Shown: positions 24,812 to 32,953 of the stretch, piece after piece
Layout: each line of letters opens with the position of its first letter
Numbering within the stretch: the stretch's first letter is position 1
Assembly: GCA_022795445.1 (NCBI GenBank)
Contig: JAAWGR010000017.1
Span: 1 to 41,822, forward strand
DNA: 41,822 bases
Source of the DNA: Oscillibacter sp.
Lineage (GTDB): Bacteria > Bacillota > Clostridia > Oscillospirales > Oscillospiraceae
Direction: 5' to 3'
Translations under genes and position numbers: made by a program
The notes under the pieces: generated by a model
What the model was told of the DNA's origin: nothing
Databases searched by the model: none
Seen by the model: the letters and a program-made list of their open reading frames with translations, nothing else

Positions 24812-25801
24812 TCAGCCGCCGCATTCTTCGCGGCACTTCCAGCACCGGCTGGTATGCCCGTCGCCAAAATCGAAAACGGGCGGTTCTTCTTCTGCGCAGA
24901 TATCCATTGCCTCACTGCATCGGGGTTGAAATTTACAGCCGCGGGGCATATACTTGGGGTTTGGCACATTGCCGGGGATGGTATAAAGCCGGTCCGCATG
25001 TTCGCCCAGCTTGGGGATGGAGGCCAGCAGGCCCTTGGTATAGGGGTGCTTGGGATTTTTGAAAATGTCCATCGCGGAGCCGGTTTCCATGGCTTTGCTG
25101 CAATACATGACAATCACCTGGTCACAGATTTCCGCCACCACGCCCAGGCTATGGGTGATGAAGATGATGGACATACCGATCTTTTCCTTCATGTGGATGA
25201 TCAGGTCAAGGATCTGTGCCTGGATGGTTACATCCAGCGCGGTGGTAGGTTCGTCGGCGATCAGGATTTTGGGGTGGCAGGAAAGGGCCATCGCGATCAT
25301 CACCCGCTGCCGCTGGCCGCCGGAGAGCTGGTAGGGATATTCGTTGACCATGCTCTCCACCCGAGGCAGTCCGGTTTCTTTCAGGATCTCCACCGCGATT
25401 TCCTTTGCCTCCTCTTTGGAGACGTGCTGGTGGAGCTCAATGGCTTCCGTCAGCTGCTTCCCGATCTTCATCACCGGGTTCAGCGAGGTCATGGGCTCCT
25501 GGAAGATCATGGAGATATCCTTACCGCGGATTTCCCTCCGTTCTTTCTCGGAGAGTTTTGTCAGGTCCTTGCCCTCAAAAAGGATCTCGCCTTCCACGAC
25601 CCGTCCGGTGGTGCCTTTGAACAGGCCCATGATGGACAGGGAGGTGACGCTCTTTCCGCTGCCGGACTCGCCGACGATGCCCAGGGTAGAGCCTTTTTTC
25701 AAATGGAAGGACAGGTCGTCTACCGCCTTGATGGTGCCGTTGTCGGTGAAGAAATAGGTGCGAAGCCCATTTACCTCCAAAATGTTGCCTGCGTCGTTCA
25801 T
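24812..25801 (-). CDS. Peptide-type ABC importer ATPase, DppD/OppD type
   Basis: This 329-residue ATPase shows Walker [10 protein letters not shown]-loop [14 protein letters not shown], signature LSGGQRQR, Walker B ILIADEP and His in FITHS. The C-terminal extension has [15 protein letters not shown]. It pairs with the next ATPase to power the DppBC-type permeases. TAAGGAGG lies before the ATG, which is 11 bases after the permease stop. Confidence 0.94.
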   Translation of the reverse strand: MNDAGNILEVNGLRTYFFTDNGTIKAVDDLSFHLKKGSTLGIVGESGSGKSVTSLSIMGLFKGTTGRVVEGEILFEGKDLTKLSEKERREIRGKDISMIFQEPMTSLNPVMKIGKQLTEAIELHQHVSKEEAKEIAVEILKETGLPRVESMVNEYPYQLSGGQRQRVMIAMALSCHPKILIADEPTTALDVTIQAQILDLIIHMKEKIGMSIIFITHSLGVVAEICDQVIVMYCSKAMETGSAMDIFKNPKHPYTKGLLASIPKLGEHADRLYTIPGNVPNPKYMPRGCKFQPRCSEAMDICAEEEPPVFDFGDGHTSRCWKCREECGG

Positions 25802-25812
25802 ATCGTACCTCC

Positions 25813-26697
25813 TTACTGCTCGCTCAGCCGCGGGTCGAGCGCGCTGCGGAGCCCGTCACCCAGCAGGTTGAAGCAGAGGACCGTCAGCAGGATCGCCAGG
25901 CCGGGATAAAGCGCGTAGTGGATATGGGTATAGATGTAGATGCGGGAGTTGCTCAAGATCAAGCCCCATTCGGGAGTAGGCGGCGTAGCGCCCATACCCA
26001 GGAAGCTCAAGCTAGCGCAGGTCATAATGGACCCGCTGATGGACAGCGAATACTGCACGATGACCGAGGGCAGCGCACCGGGCAGGATGTGCTTGACCAG
26101 CAGCCGCCATCTGGAAGCGCCCAGACTGGTAGCTGCCCGGACATAGACGGTGTTTTTCAGCTGTAGAGTACAGCCCCGGACCACCCGGGCAAAAATCGGG
26201 ATACGGAAGATCACCACCGCGATAATCACGTTCGTCAGGCCGGAGCCTAGGATAGCCACAATGGCAATGGCGAGGATCAGGCCAGGGAAGGCGTAGAGCA
26301 CGTCCAACATGCTCATGATCGCCGTGTCAAAGGTGCCGCCGACATACCCGCACACCAGCCCAATCAAGCTCCCCAGGATGGCTGCCAGCGTCACTGCGGA
26401 AAAGGCCACGGCCAAAGAAATCCGCGTGCCGCACAGGATGCGGGAAAACAGGTCGCGGCCGAATTCGTCTGTACCGAACCAATGGGCAGCGGACGGGCCC
26501 TGCAAACAGGCGGTATAGTCGTATTCATTGATGCCGTAAGGAGCGATTTTGTAACAAAAGATGGCGATCAAGACCAGGAGGACGAAGAAGACGGCCGCAG
26601 CCATAGCGGTTTTCTGCTTGCGGAATTTGCGCCAGAAATCCTGAAACGGCGTTACCACATCCGTCTTTTCTGTTTCAACCACAGTTATGTTTTTCAT
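25813..26697 (-). CDS. Peptide-type ABC importer permease, DppC/OppC type
   Basis: This 294-residue membrane protein has a cytoplasmic N-terminal tail, a first membrane helix near residue 35 (MAAAVFFVLLVLIAIF), HWFGTDEFGRDLFSRI, the EAA loop (AATSLGASRWRLLVKHILPG) and SFLGMGATPPTPEWG near the end. It starts nine bases after the stop of the DppB-type gene, with GAGGTG upstream of the ATG. The cargo cannot be told from the sequence; dipeptide, oligopeptide and glutathione importers share these motifs. Confidence 0.94.
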   Translation of the reverse strand: MKNITVVETEKTDVVTPFQDFWRKFRKQKTAMAAAVFFVLLVLIAIFCYKIAPYGINEYDYTACLQGPSAAHWFGTDEFGRDLFSRILCGTRISLAVAFSAVTLAAILGSLIGLVCGYVGGTFDTAIMSMLDVLYAFPGLILAIAIVAILGSGLTNVIIAVVIFRIPIFARVVRGCTLQLKNTVYVRAATSLGASRWRLLVKHILPGALPSVIVQYSLSISGSIMTCASLSFLGMGATPPTPEWGLILSNSRIYIYTHIHYALYPGLAILLTVLCFNLLGDGLRSALDPRLSEQ

Positions 26698-26706
26698 TGC
26701 AGCACC

Positions 26707-27630
26707 TCATTGTGTAAGACGGATTTCAGGATTGATGGCCGCATACAGCAGGTCCACCAGCAGATTGATGATTACATAGTGTGCGGAAATGATCAAGATT
26801 AAGGCCTGTACTGCCGCATAGTCCCGCAGCCCGATGGAGTCCACCAGATACGAGCCGAGGCCTGGATAGGCGAACACGGTCTCGATCAGCACCGCGCCGC
26901 CCAGCAGGTCGCCGAAGGACACGCCCACGATGGTGACTACTGAGATCATGGAGTTGCGGAACGCGTGTTTCCACACCACAACCCGTTCCGACAGGCCTTT
27001 CGCCCGGGCGGTGCGGGTATAATCCTCCCGCAGGGTCTCCAGCATGGACGAGCGGGTATAGCGGGCCACGGTTGCCGCCAGCCAGCCGCCCAGGGTGAAA
27101 GCGGGCAGGATCAGTGCTTTCCAGCCGGCCATGCCCGACGCAGGCAGCCACTTCAGCCGGATGGAGAAAATGTAAATTAGCATCAGGCCAATCCAGAATT
27201 CCGGGACAGCCTGTCCGGCCACGGCCACGGTAATGCCGGTGTAATCCTGCCATTTCCCGGCATGGGTCCCCGACCACACGCCGATCAGCAGGCCGACGAT
27301 TACGCTCCATATCAAAGCGATCACCGCCATGCGGAAGGTATTCCCGTAACGCAGCGCGATTTCCTCGCTCACGGGCCGCCCTGTACGGAAGGAGGTGCCG
27401 AAGTCTCCTTTCAGGATGCCGGACATCCATTTTATGTACTGGACAGGCAGGGGTTGGTTCAATCCGAATTTTTCTGTAATCCGCTCAATGGTTTCCTGGG
27501 GCGCTTTTTCGCCCGCCAGCAGCCGTGCGGGCTCGCCGGGAATTAAATGGATAAACGAAAATGCCACAATGGATACAACCAGCATCGTACAGACGACGCT
27601 GACCAAACGCTTACACAGATATGCAATCAT
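26707..27630 (-). CDS. Peptide-type ABC importer permease, DppB/OppB type
   Basis: This 307-residue permease has the N-terminal pattern CKRLVSVVCTMLVVSIVAFSFIHLIPGEPA, the periplasmic segment FGLNQPLPVQYIKW, and an EAA loop (ARAKGLSERVVVWKHAFRNS). Six membrane helices are expected. The gap of 149 bases to the upstream binding-protein gene holds a strong hairpin, so its expression is probably lower than that of the binding protein. Confidence 0.94.
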   Translation of the reverse strand: MIAYLCKRLVSVVCTMLVVSIVAFSFIHLIPGEPARLLAGEKAPQETIERITEKFGLNQPLPVQYIKWMSGILKGDFGTSFRTGRPVSEEIALRYGNTFRMAVIALIWSVIVGLLIGVWSGTHAGKWQDYTGITVAVAGQAVPEFWIGLMLIYIFSIRLKWLPASGMAGWKALILPAFTLGGWLAATVARYTRSSMLETLREDYTRTARAKGLSERVVVWKHAFRNSMISVVTIVGVSFGDLLGGAVLIETVFAYPGLGSYLVDSIGLRDYAAVQALILIISAHYVIINLLVDLLYAAINPEIRLTQ

Positions 27631-27657
27631 TGGATCACCTGACTCCTTTTAGTTTTT

Positions 27658-27687
27658 CGGCACTCTCCCTGCACTGGGAGAGTGCCG
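27658..27687. other. Twelve-pair hairpin between binding-protein and permease genes
   Basis: CGGCACTCTCCC (27658-27669) pairs perfectly with GGGAGAGTGCCG (27676-27687) over a six-base loop. In the direction of transcription (leftwards) it is followed by A-rich sequence, not T, so it is unlikely to be a full terminator. It would protect the 3' end of the binding-protein mRNA from decay. Confidence 0.65.
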
Positions 27688-27779
27688 AAATGTGGGTACA
27701 ACCGCCGCGCCGCGGGTGTTGTATCCTGCGTTCTTTCGAATTTTAGGACATGGTTCCGTGCAGGAACGCCTGTTTTCGA

Positions 27780-29429
27780 TCAGCCGACAAAGGTGGCGTC
27801 GTTGTAGTTATAGAAGGAGTTGGTATGATAGTTAAAGTTCTCAATCCGCTTGCCGTAGGCGCTGATATAGCTGTTGACCAGCAGGGGCAGGACGGGCATG
27901 TCCTCCCGCAGGATATCCTGGGCCTGGCTGTAGAGTTCATTGCGGACGTCGGGGTCAATGGTTTTGGCGGCTTCGGCAATGAGGGCGTCATACTCGGCGT
28001 TGCTGTAGTAGGTGTAGTTGGAGCCGACGGGGGCCCAGGCAGGGGTGGAAAAACGGCCAAGCATTTCGTCGCTGTCATAGGTATCGGAGCCGTAACCGCG
28101 GATATAGAGGTCGTAGTAATTGGGGTCGCTGGGCTCATGTCCGCCGATCTCTGTCGCCAGGACGCCGCCCTCCATGGGCTGGATCTGCAGCGTGATGCCG
28201 ATTTGTTCCAGCTGCTGCTGGATGAACTCGCCGCGCTGGATATCGCTGGTATCGTTTTCCTCCCAGGCGACCAAGGTCAGGCCGTCGCCATAGCCGGCTT
28301 CTGCCAGCAGTTCACGGGCCTTTTCCAAGTTTGTCTCAATGATGCCGGAGCTCTTGTAACCGGAGATGGAGGGGGAGAGAACGGAGTCGCAGACCTGGTT
28401 TGCGCCGCCGTAGACTACATCGTTCAGCGCAGCGGTGTCGATAGCCAGGGAGATCGCCTGACGGACACGGACGTCGCTTGTGGCAGGCTTCTGGCAGTTG
28501 AAGTACAGGTAGGCGATGAGGGCGCCGACGCACTTGGTGATGGTGCCGCCGTTTGCTTCCAGGGTGGGGATATTGGTAGCGGAAACGGAGCCGATGATGT
28601 CCGCTTCGCCGCTGATGAGCATTGCGATCCGGGTTGCCTCCTCGGAGACGGGCTTGACGGTGATGGAGTTAAAGCCCGCATCCGGCGCGAGCACGGCGTC
28701 GCCGGCGATTTCGGGGTCGTAGCCCCAGTAATTCCGGTTCAGGGTGTAGACGGCGGATTCACCGGAGCGGTATTCCGTCTGGACATACTGGCCGGTGCCG
28801 ACGACCTCGTTTTTCCAGGCTTCAGGTCCCTTTGCGATCAGCGCAGGGCTGACGAAGCCGGTAAAGGAGGCCAGCACGTTCAGCATAGGCGCATAGGCGT
28901 CGAACAGGTGGAGCATAACCGTATAATCGTCCACGACCTCGCAGCTTTCCACCACGTCGGTGATCATCCAGACGTTCAGGAAAGCGTTGCTCTCATCCAG
29001 GATCATATCAAAATTCGCCTTGCAGGCTTCCGCGTTCCAGTCTTCGCCGTCGCTGAATTTGATCCCTTTGCGCAGGGTGAAGGTGTAATCCTTGCCATCC
29101 TCGCTGACTTCGCAGCCGGAAGCCAAAACGTATTGGATGTTCATATCGTCGTCGAAGGTGCACAGGCTCTCATAAGCCAGGTGGCCAAGGGAATACTCAG
29201 AGGCTTGGGTAACGTCCGCGGGGAAGAAGGTGGAGATATCGGAGTAATTGATGACCACGATGTCCGAATTGGCAGGTACGGTGCAGTTTCCAGTCATTTC
29301 CACAGGTGGGGAATCTTCGTTTTGGGAGCCGGAGTCGGAGCCGGAGCCAGAGTTTGTGTCACCGCCGCAGCCAGTAAGCAGGGAGGCGAGCATGGTGATT
29401 GCCAGCAGGAATGCAAGGTACTTTTTCAT
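27780..29429 (-). CDS. Peptide-type ABC importer substrate-binding lipoprotein (family 5)
   Basis: This 549-residue protein has a lipoprotein signal (MKKYLAFLLAITMLASLLTGC) and then a Gly/Ser-rich linker. The mature part has family 5 features: LASGCEVSEDGKDYTFTLRKGIKFSDG, the domain signature GTGQYVQTEY and DVRVRQAISLAIDT. Similar proteins bind dipeptides, oligopeptides or glutathione; the cargo is unknown. GAGGAGG lies eight bases before the chosen ATG, seven codons inside a longer frame. It is the first gene of a complete importer operon. Confidence 0.92.
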   Translation of the reverse strand: MKKYLAFLLAITMLASLLTGCGGDTNSGSGSDSGSQNEDSPPVEMTGNCTVPANSDIVVINYSDISTFFPADVTQASEYSLGHLAYESLCTFDDDMNIQYVLASGCEVSEDGKDYTFTLRKGIKFSDGEDWNAEACKANFDMILDESNAFLNVWMITDVVESCEVVDDYTVMLHLFDAYAPMLNVLASFTGFVSPALIAKGPEAWKNEVVGTGQYVQTEYRSGESAVYTLNRNYWGYDPEIAGDAVLAPDAGFNSITVKPVSEEATRIAMLISGEADIIGSVSATNIPTLEANGGTITKCVGALIAYLYFNCQKPATSDVRVRQAISLAIDTAALNDVVYGGANQVCDSVLSPSISGYKSSGIIETNLEKARELLAEAGYGDGLTLVAWEENDTSDIQRGEFIQQQLEQIGITLQIQPMEGGVLATEIGGHEPSDPNYYDLYIRGYGSDTYDSDEMLGRFSTPAWAPVGSNYTYYSNAEYDALIAEAAKTIDPDVRNELYSQAQDILREDMPVLPLLVNSYISAYGKRIENFNYHTNSFYNYNDATFVG

Positions 29430-29537
29430 AATGTTCCTCCTCGTTTTCATGGGTTTCCTCTTGTTTCAGTCTCCTTTGCGCACTTTTGGTAAAAACTGGT
29501 CTCATGCTGGGATTGGCTTCTAGCGGTGGAATGATTT

Positions 29538-29567
29538 ATTATACAAAAGTCATCGATACCTTGTCAA
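29538..29567 (-). promoter_or_regulatory. Sigma-A promoter of the peptide importer operon
   Basis: Read leftwards: TTGACA (29567-29562), an 18-base spacer and TATAAT (29543-29538) directly preceded by TG. The start code lies about 110 bases further. Confidence 0.8.
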
Positions 29568-29671
29568 GGATTTTCTTTAAATTGCAATAATCTGCGTTTT
29601 GCTGCAAAAAATGCCATACGCCTGGCTGGATTGAAAACTGCGGGGAAATTCCTTATCTTTCTGGTTGCTTT

Positions 29672-29679
29672 GCCGATAA
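29672..29679 (+). promoter_or_regulatory. Sigma-28 (SigD/FliA) type -10 box
   Basis: GCCGATAA matches the sigma-28 -10 consensus at all eight positions and lies 53 bases before the ATG of the flagellin-like gene. The -35 position (29653-29656, spacing 15) reads TTAT against TAAA, so it matches only in part. Confidence 0.55.
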
Positions 29680-29732
29680 TAATAATAAATACTTTTATCA
29701 TTCCCGCACATTTTTGGAAGGAGGCATTCCGC

Positions 29733-32700
29733 ATGGGCGAACTGACGATTCGCAGGAACCAGAACATTGCCGTCCCCCGGTATCAGACGGTTGAAAAAAC
29801 GGAGAAGCAAACCGGCACGGCGCAGAAGACCATCCACACAAAGGCGTTCACCATCTCGGAAACTTTGCAGCAGCAAATATCCCGTACAACGGAAACCCAA
29901 ATCCGGGAGAGCCGCCGTACGCTTCAGACTGGGGAGATTGTCCTGGCAGAAGTGAAGGAAGACCTCTCCCAAATGGCGAAATTGGCCGAAAAGGCTGCCG
30001 GCGGCAGCGATACCGACCGCGCTGCCCTCCAGCAGCAGCTGGACCAGCTGAAAGATGAGATCGTCCGCGTCCTGCGCAGCGCGGTATCCGGCGATGTGCC
30101 GCTGTTCCTGGACGAGGACGGCGTCTCGGATGCGTCTGACGCCCTTTTGCAGGCGGCCCTGGGCGGGGACGCTTCCTCCGTCCACGAGCTTCCGGATTGG
30201 ATTGCAAAGGGACTCTCCGACGGCACCTATACTACGCAGCAAGTCCTTGCGGCCCTGGGGCTGGACGCGTCGGCGGAGGCTTCGGAGATTCTTGCTTCCT
30301 TGGCAAAAAATCCCCTGAACAACAGCGCCGCCTCCCGCTGCCTGGCGACTTTGTATCTGGGCTCGGTGATCAACGGCCTGGCCTCCTCCGGCGCCGTACG
30401 CCCGGAAGACGCCTTGAACGGCTTGAAAGCGCTGCTGGAGAAGATTGCGCAGGGGGCTTCGCCGGACGAGGCGCTGGCGGAGCTGACAAATGGCGCGTTC
30501 ACCAGCTTCGAGGATTTTGAGAGCCAATTCCTTGACGGTACAGCCCAAGGGCTGAAGGATTTCCTGGCGTACCTCCTGGCCGACGTGAGCTTTCCAACCC
30601 TGGACCTTGCCTCCCTTTTGGAGGGCCTGGGCGGCATGGATTTATTGGATATGCTGTCGATCCTGGACCCCTCATCCAATCCTCCGGAAGCCGTACCGCT
30701 TCAAGATGGCGCGGCCAATCCGGCGGGCGCGGCCGGCACAGCCGATATGCCGGCGATGGCCAGCCTCTCAGGCACAGAAGCGGACGCTGCTTCTGCGGGT
30801 ACGTCTGTCGTACAGTTTGGAGAGGTGCAGGTGGCTGGAAAAGACCTCTCTGGCGTTACCTTCCATGCCGCTGCAAACGAGCTGGTAATCAGCGGTTCGG
30901 CGGATGTAATCATCCGGGGCGGCGGTGAAAACTCCCCCGCCATTGTGCTGAACGGTTCCGGAACCGTGACGCTTCAAGACGTGCATACGCCCCAGCTGAA
31001 TGTTCAGACGGATTCCGCCCAGGTTTTTTACACCGGGGAAAACCAGGTAGAGGAAGTCGTCATGCAGCCCAATACCGTCCTCACCCTGAACGGCAGCGGA
31101 GCGGTGAAGGTCAGCGCTTTCCATGCCAACGCGTCGAACACCCTGCGCCTCAACGGCGGCGCGGTGATCGTAGGAGACGGCAGGACCCTTGGGACCCTGA
31201 TGCTCCCCGTGGTGCTGGACGGCCCGGTGTCCCTGGCGGCCCAGGCGGCCAACGTCCAGGATTCTGCCGGCAGGGCCTTGGAACCCTTCGATATCATCTG
31301 GAAAACCCTGCTTCCGGGCTGGAACGCCATGACCGGTATGGAGACGGAGGGCCAGCAGTCCAGGATGCTTCTCCAGCAGCCGGAATTTGCCCGGCTGTGG
31401 CTTGCGAAAGAGGACCCCTCCCACGGTTCCCCCATCCATACGCTGTTCCTCCAGGGCAAAGACGAAGCCGGACGCTCAAAGACCCGTTATGCCTATCTGC
31501 ACTGGAACCGGCAGGGAAGAACCTTTGAAGAAATCCCCATGTACCCGAATCCCTTCACCATCACCGGCGGTACGGCAGGGAAGGATTGGTTTTATGAGGA
31601 AGAATCCCATACCTTGTGTATTCTCTCAGACCAAGTGTCCGCCATTTCCGGCGGTTCCGGAACAGACGCGATCCGGGAACCCTTCAGCGGCCGCGTCGCT
31701 CTGGCGGACGGCATCGGAGAAATTGAACTGGTTTTGGAGGGCGTTGTCTGCCAGGTAGCTGAGGGCTGCGCATTCCATCTGGGCCGTGCAAACGCCGTGA
31801 CCCTGCTTCTGCAAAACGGGACGGAGAGCCGCTTTGAGAGCGGAGAGGGCTGTGCAGGCATCTCCCTGGGCGACGGCGCAACCCTGCGCATCGACCGCGT
31901 AAATACCAAAGACGGCGGGCGGACGCCTATAGGAGCTCTTGCCGCCATAGGCGGAGAAGGCGGCGCGGGCATCGGCCGCAGCAGCGGCGAGAGCAGCGAC
32001 CGAACCAGCGAGATTGTAATCTGCGGCGGCCGCGTCAAAGCCTCCGGGAGCGGCGGCGGCGCGGGCATCGGTGCGGGAAAGCACGGCGCAATCGGAGCCG
32101 TTACCATCCTAGGCGGCACCGTGGACGCCGAGGGCGGAACCGGAGGCGGGGCCGGTATCGGCGGCGCTTTGGGCGCGTCCGCAGGGGATATCAGCATCCG
32201 CGGCGGAAAAATCACCGCCGCTGCCGTCTACCACGCCGCTGCTATCGGCGCAGGCGTCCGGGGAGCCTGCGGCGACATCCTCATTACCGGTACTGCCCGC
32301 ATTGTGAAAGCCATAGGCGGAAACCCGGGGGCAGACATCGGCGCATGTCTGTTCGGCGGCTGCGGGAAGGTGGTCCTCTCCGGCGCGGCAGACATCGGGA
32401 AAGCACGGCTCAAAACCCAAGGCGGCGTTCCCCTGCAAACAGGAAAGGACACCACCATAACGCTCCCCCAATTCCGCCTCTCCCCCAGCGCCCTGCTGCT
32501 CGAAGGCATGGATATCCGTACCCGGGAACGGGCCTTGGAAGCCCGCCGCAGCCTGGAAGCCGACCTCCGCTGGGTGAACCGTATCCAGGCCGCCTACGAC
32601 GCTATGAACGGCCAGGTGAAGCGGCGTTCCCGGGGAGCGCGGAACGTTCCAACCTTCATCCATGGCGCGGAGGACCCCGTGCGGGACGCCGAAACCGCCG

Positions 32701-32807
32701 GGACATTGCTGGAAGATGCGCGGGAGGCCATCCCCCGCCAGTCCGCCCAGGTGCTGCGGCCCCAGAGCGGGAAAGGCGCCGACGCGGTGCGGCAGCTGTT
32801 GGGATGA
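29733..32807 (+). CDS. Flagellin-like protein with large central beta-solenoid-type domain
   Basis: This 1024-residue protein has flagellin-like ends. The N-terminus reads TIRRNQNIA, then residues 39-115 (FTISETLQQQIS, LAEVKEDLSQMAKLAEKAA, SDTDRAALQQQLDQLKDEI) follow the D1 helix pattern of flagellin. The last 47 residues (AEDPVRDAETAGTLLEDARE ... QSAQVL ... VRQLLG) follow the flagellin C-terminus. Between them, after a helical part to about 330, lies a beta-rich region; residues 730-890 hold five repeats of about 30 residues built on GGGAGIG and GGTV/GGRV, a solenoid-type pattern. No signal peptide, which fits export through the flagellar apparatus. AAGGAGG lies eight bases before the ATG. 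The N-terminus is degenerate, so polymerisation is uncertain; it could be a minor filament protein, adhesin or spore-related structure. Confidence 0.7.
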   Translation: MGELTIRRNQNIAVPRYQTVEKTEKQTGTAQKTIHTKAFTISETLQQQISRTTETQIRESRRTLQTGEIVLAEVKEDLSQMAKLAEKAAGGSDTDRAALQQQLDQLKDEIVRVLRSAVSGDVPLFLDEDGVSDASDALLQAALGGDASSVHELPDWIAKGLSDGTYTTQQVLAALGLDASAEASEILASLAKNPLNNSAASRCLATLYLGSVINGLASSGAVRPEDALNGLKALLEKIAQGASPDEALAELTNGAFTSFEDFESQFLDGTAQGLKDFLAYLLADVSFPTLDLASLLEGLGGMDLLDMLSILDPSSNPPEAVPLQDGAANPAGAAGTADMPAMASLSGTEADAASAGTSVVQFGEVQVAGKDLSGVTFHAAANELVISGSADVIIRGGGENSPAIVLNGSGTVTLQDVHTPQLNVQTDSAQVFYTGENQVEEVVMQPNTVLTLNGSGAVKVSAFHANASNTLRLNGGAVIVGDGRTLGTLMLPVVLDGPVSLAAQAANVQDSAGRALEPFDIIWKTLLPGWNAMTGMETEGQQSRMLLQQPEFARLWLAKEDPSHGSPIHTLFLQGKDEAGRSKTRYAYLHWNRQGRTFEEIPMYPNPFTITGGTAGKDWFYEEESHTLCILSDQVSAISGGSGTDAIREPFSGRVALADGIGEIELVLEGVVCQVAEGCAFHLGRANAVTLLLQNGTESRFESGEGCAGISLGDGATLRIDRVNTKDGGRTPIGALAAIGGEGGAGIGRSSGESSDRTSEIVICGGRVKASGSGGGAGIGAGKHGAIGAVTILGGTVDAEGGTGGGAGIGGALGASAGDISIRGGKITAAAVYHAAAIGAGVRGACGDILITGTARIVKAIGGNPGADIGACLFGGCGKVVLSGAADIGKARLKTQGGVPLQTGKDTTITLPQFRLSPSALLLEGMDIRTRERALEARRSLEADLRWVNRIQAAYDAMNGQVKRRSRGARNVPTFIHGAEDPVRDAETAGTLLEDAREAIPRQSAQVLRPQSGKGADAVRQLLG

Positions 32808-32838
32808 CAGGACTGCGGCAGCGATTTTTAGGGAAATC

Positions 32839-32867
32839 TTGACAAATCTGTCCCTTCCACGTATAAT
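32839..32867 (+). promoter_or_regulatory. Sigma-A promoter of the phosphohexomutase gene
   Basis: TTGACA (32839-32844), a 17-base spacer and TATAAT (32862-32867): a full consensus match, 87 bases before the ATG. Confidence 0.9.
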
Positions 32868-32953
32868 GTTTTTATGCAATATGAAGGGTTCCCCAGGGCG
32901 GGCCTGACCGATTATTGTGAATCTTTATGCAATGTTTGAGGAGGAAGATCACT

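Noticed and set aside
29631..29732. A longer start for the flagellin-like gene that would add a hydrophobic, signal-peptide-like segment
   Set aside because: It needs a TTG without a ribosome site. The sigma-28 -10 box lies inside it, AAGGAGG stands directly before the ATG at 29733, and flagellin-like sequence begins there.
32808..32838. A terminator after the flagellin-like gene
   Set aside because: CTGC-GGC-AG followed by ATTTTTA gives too short a stem to support a call.
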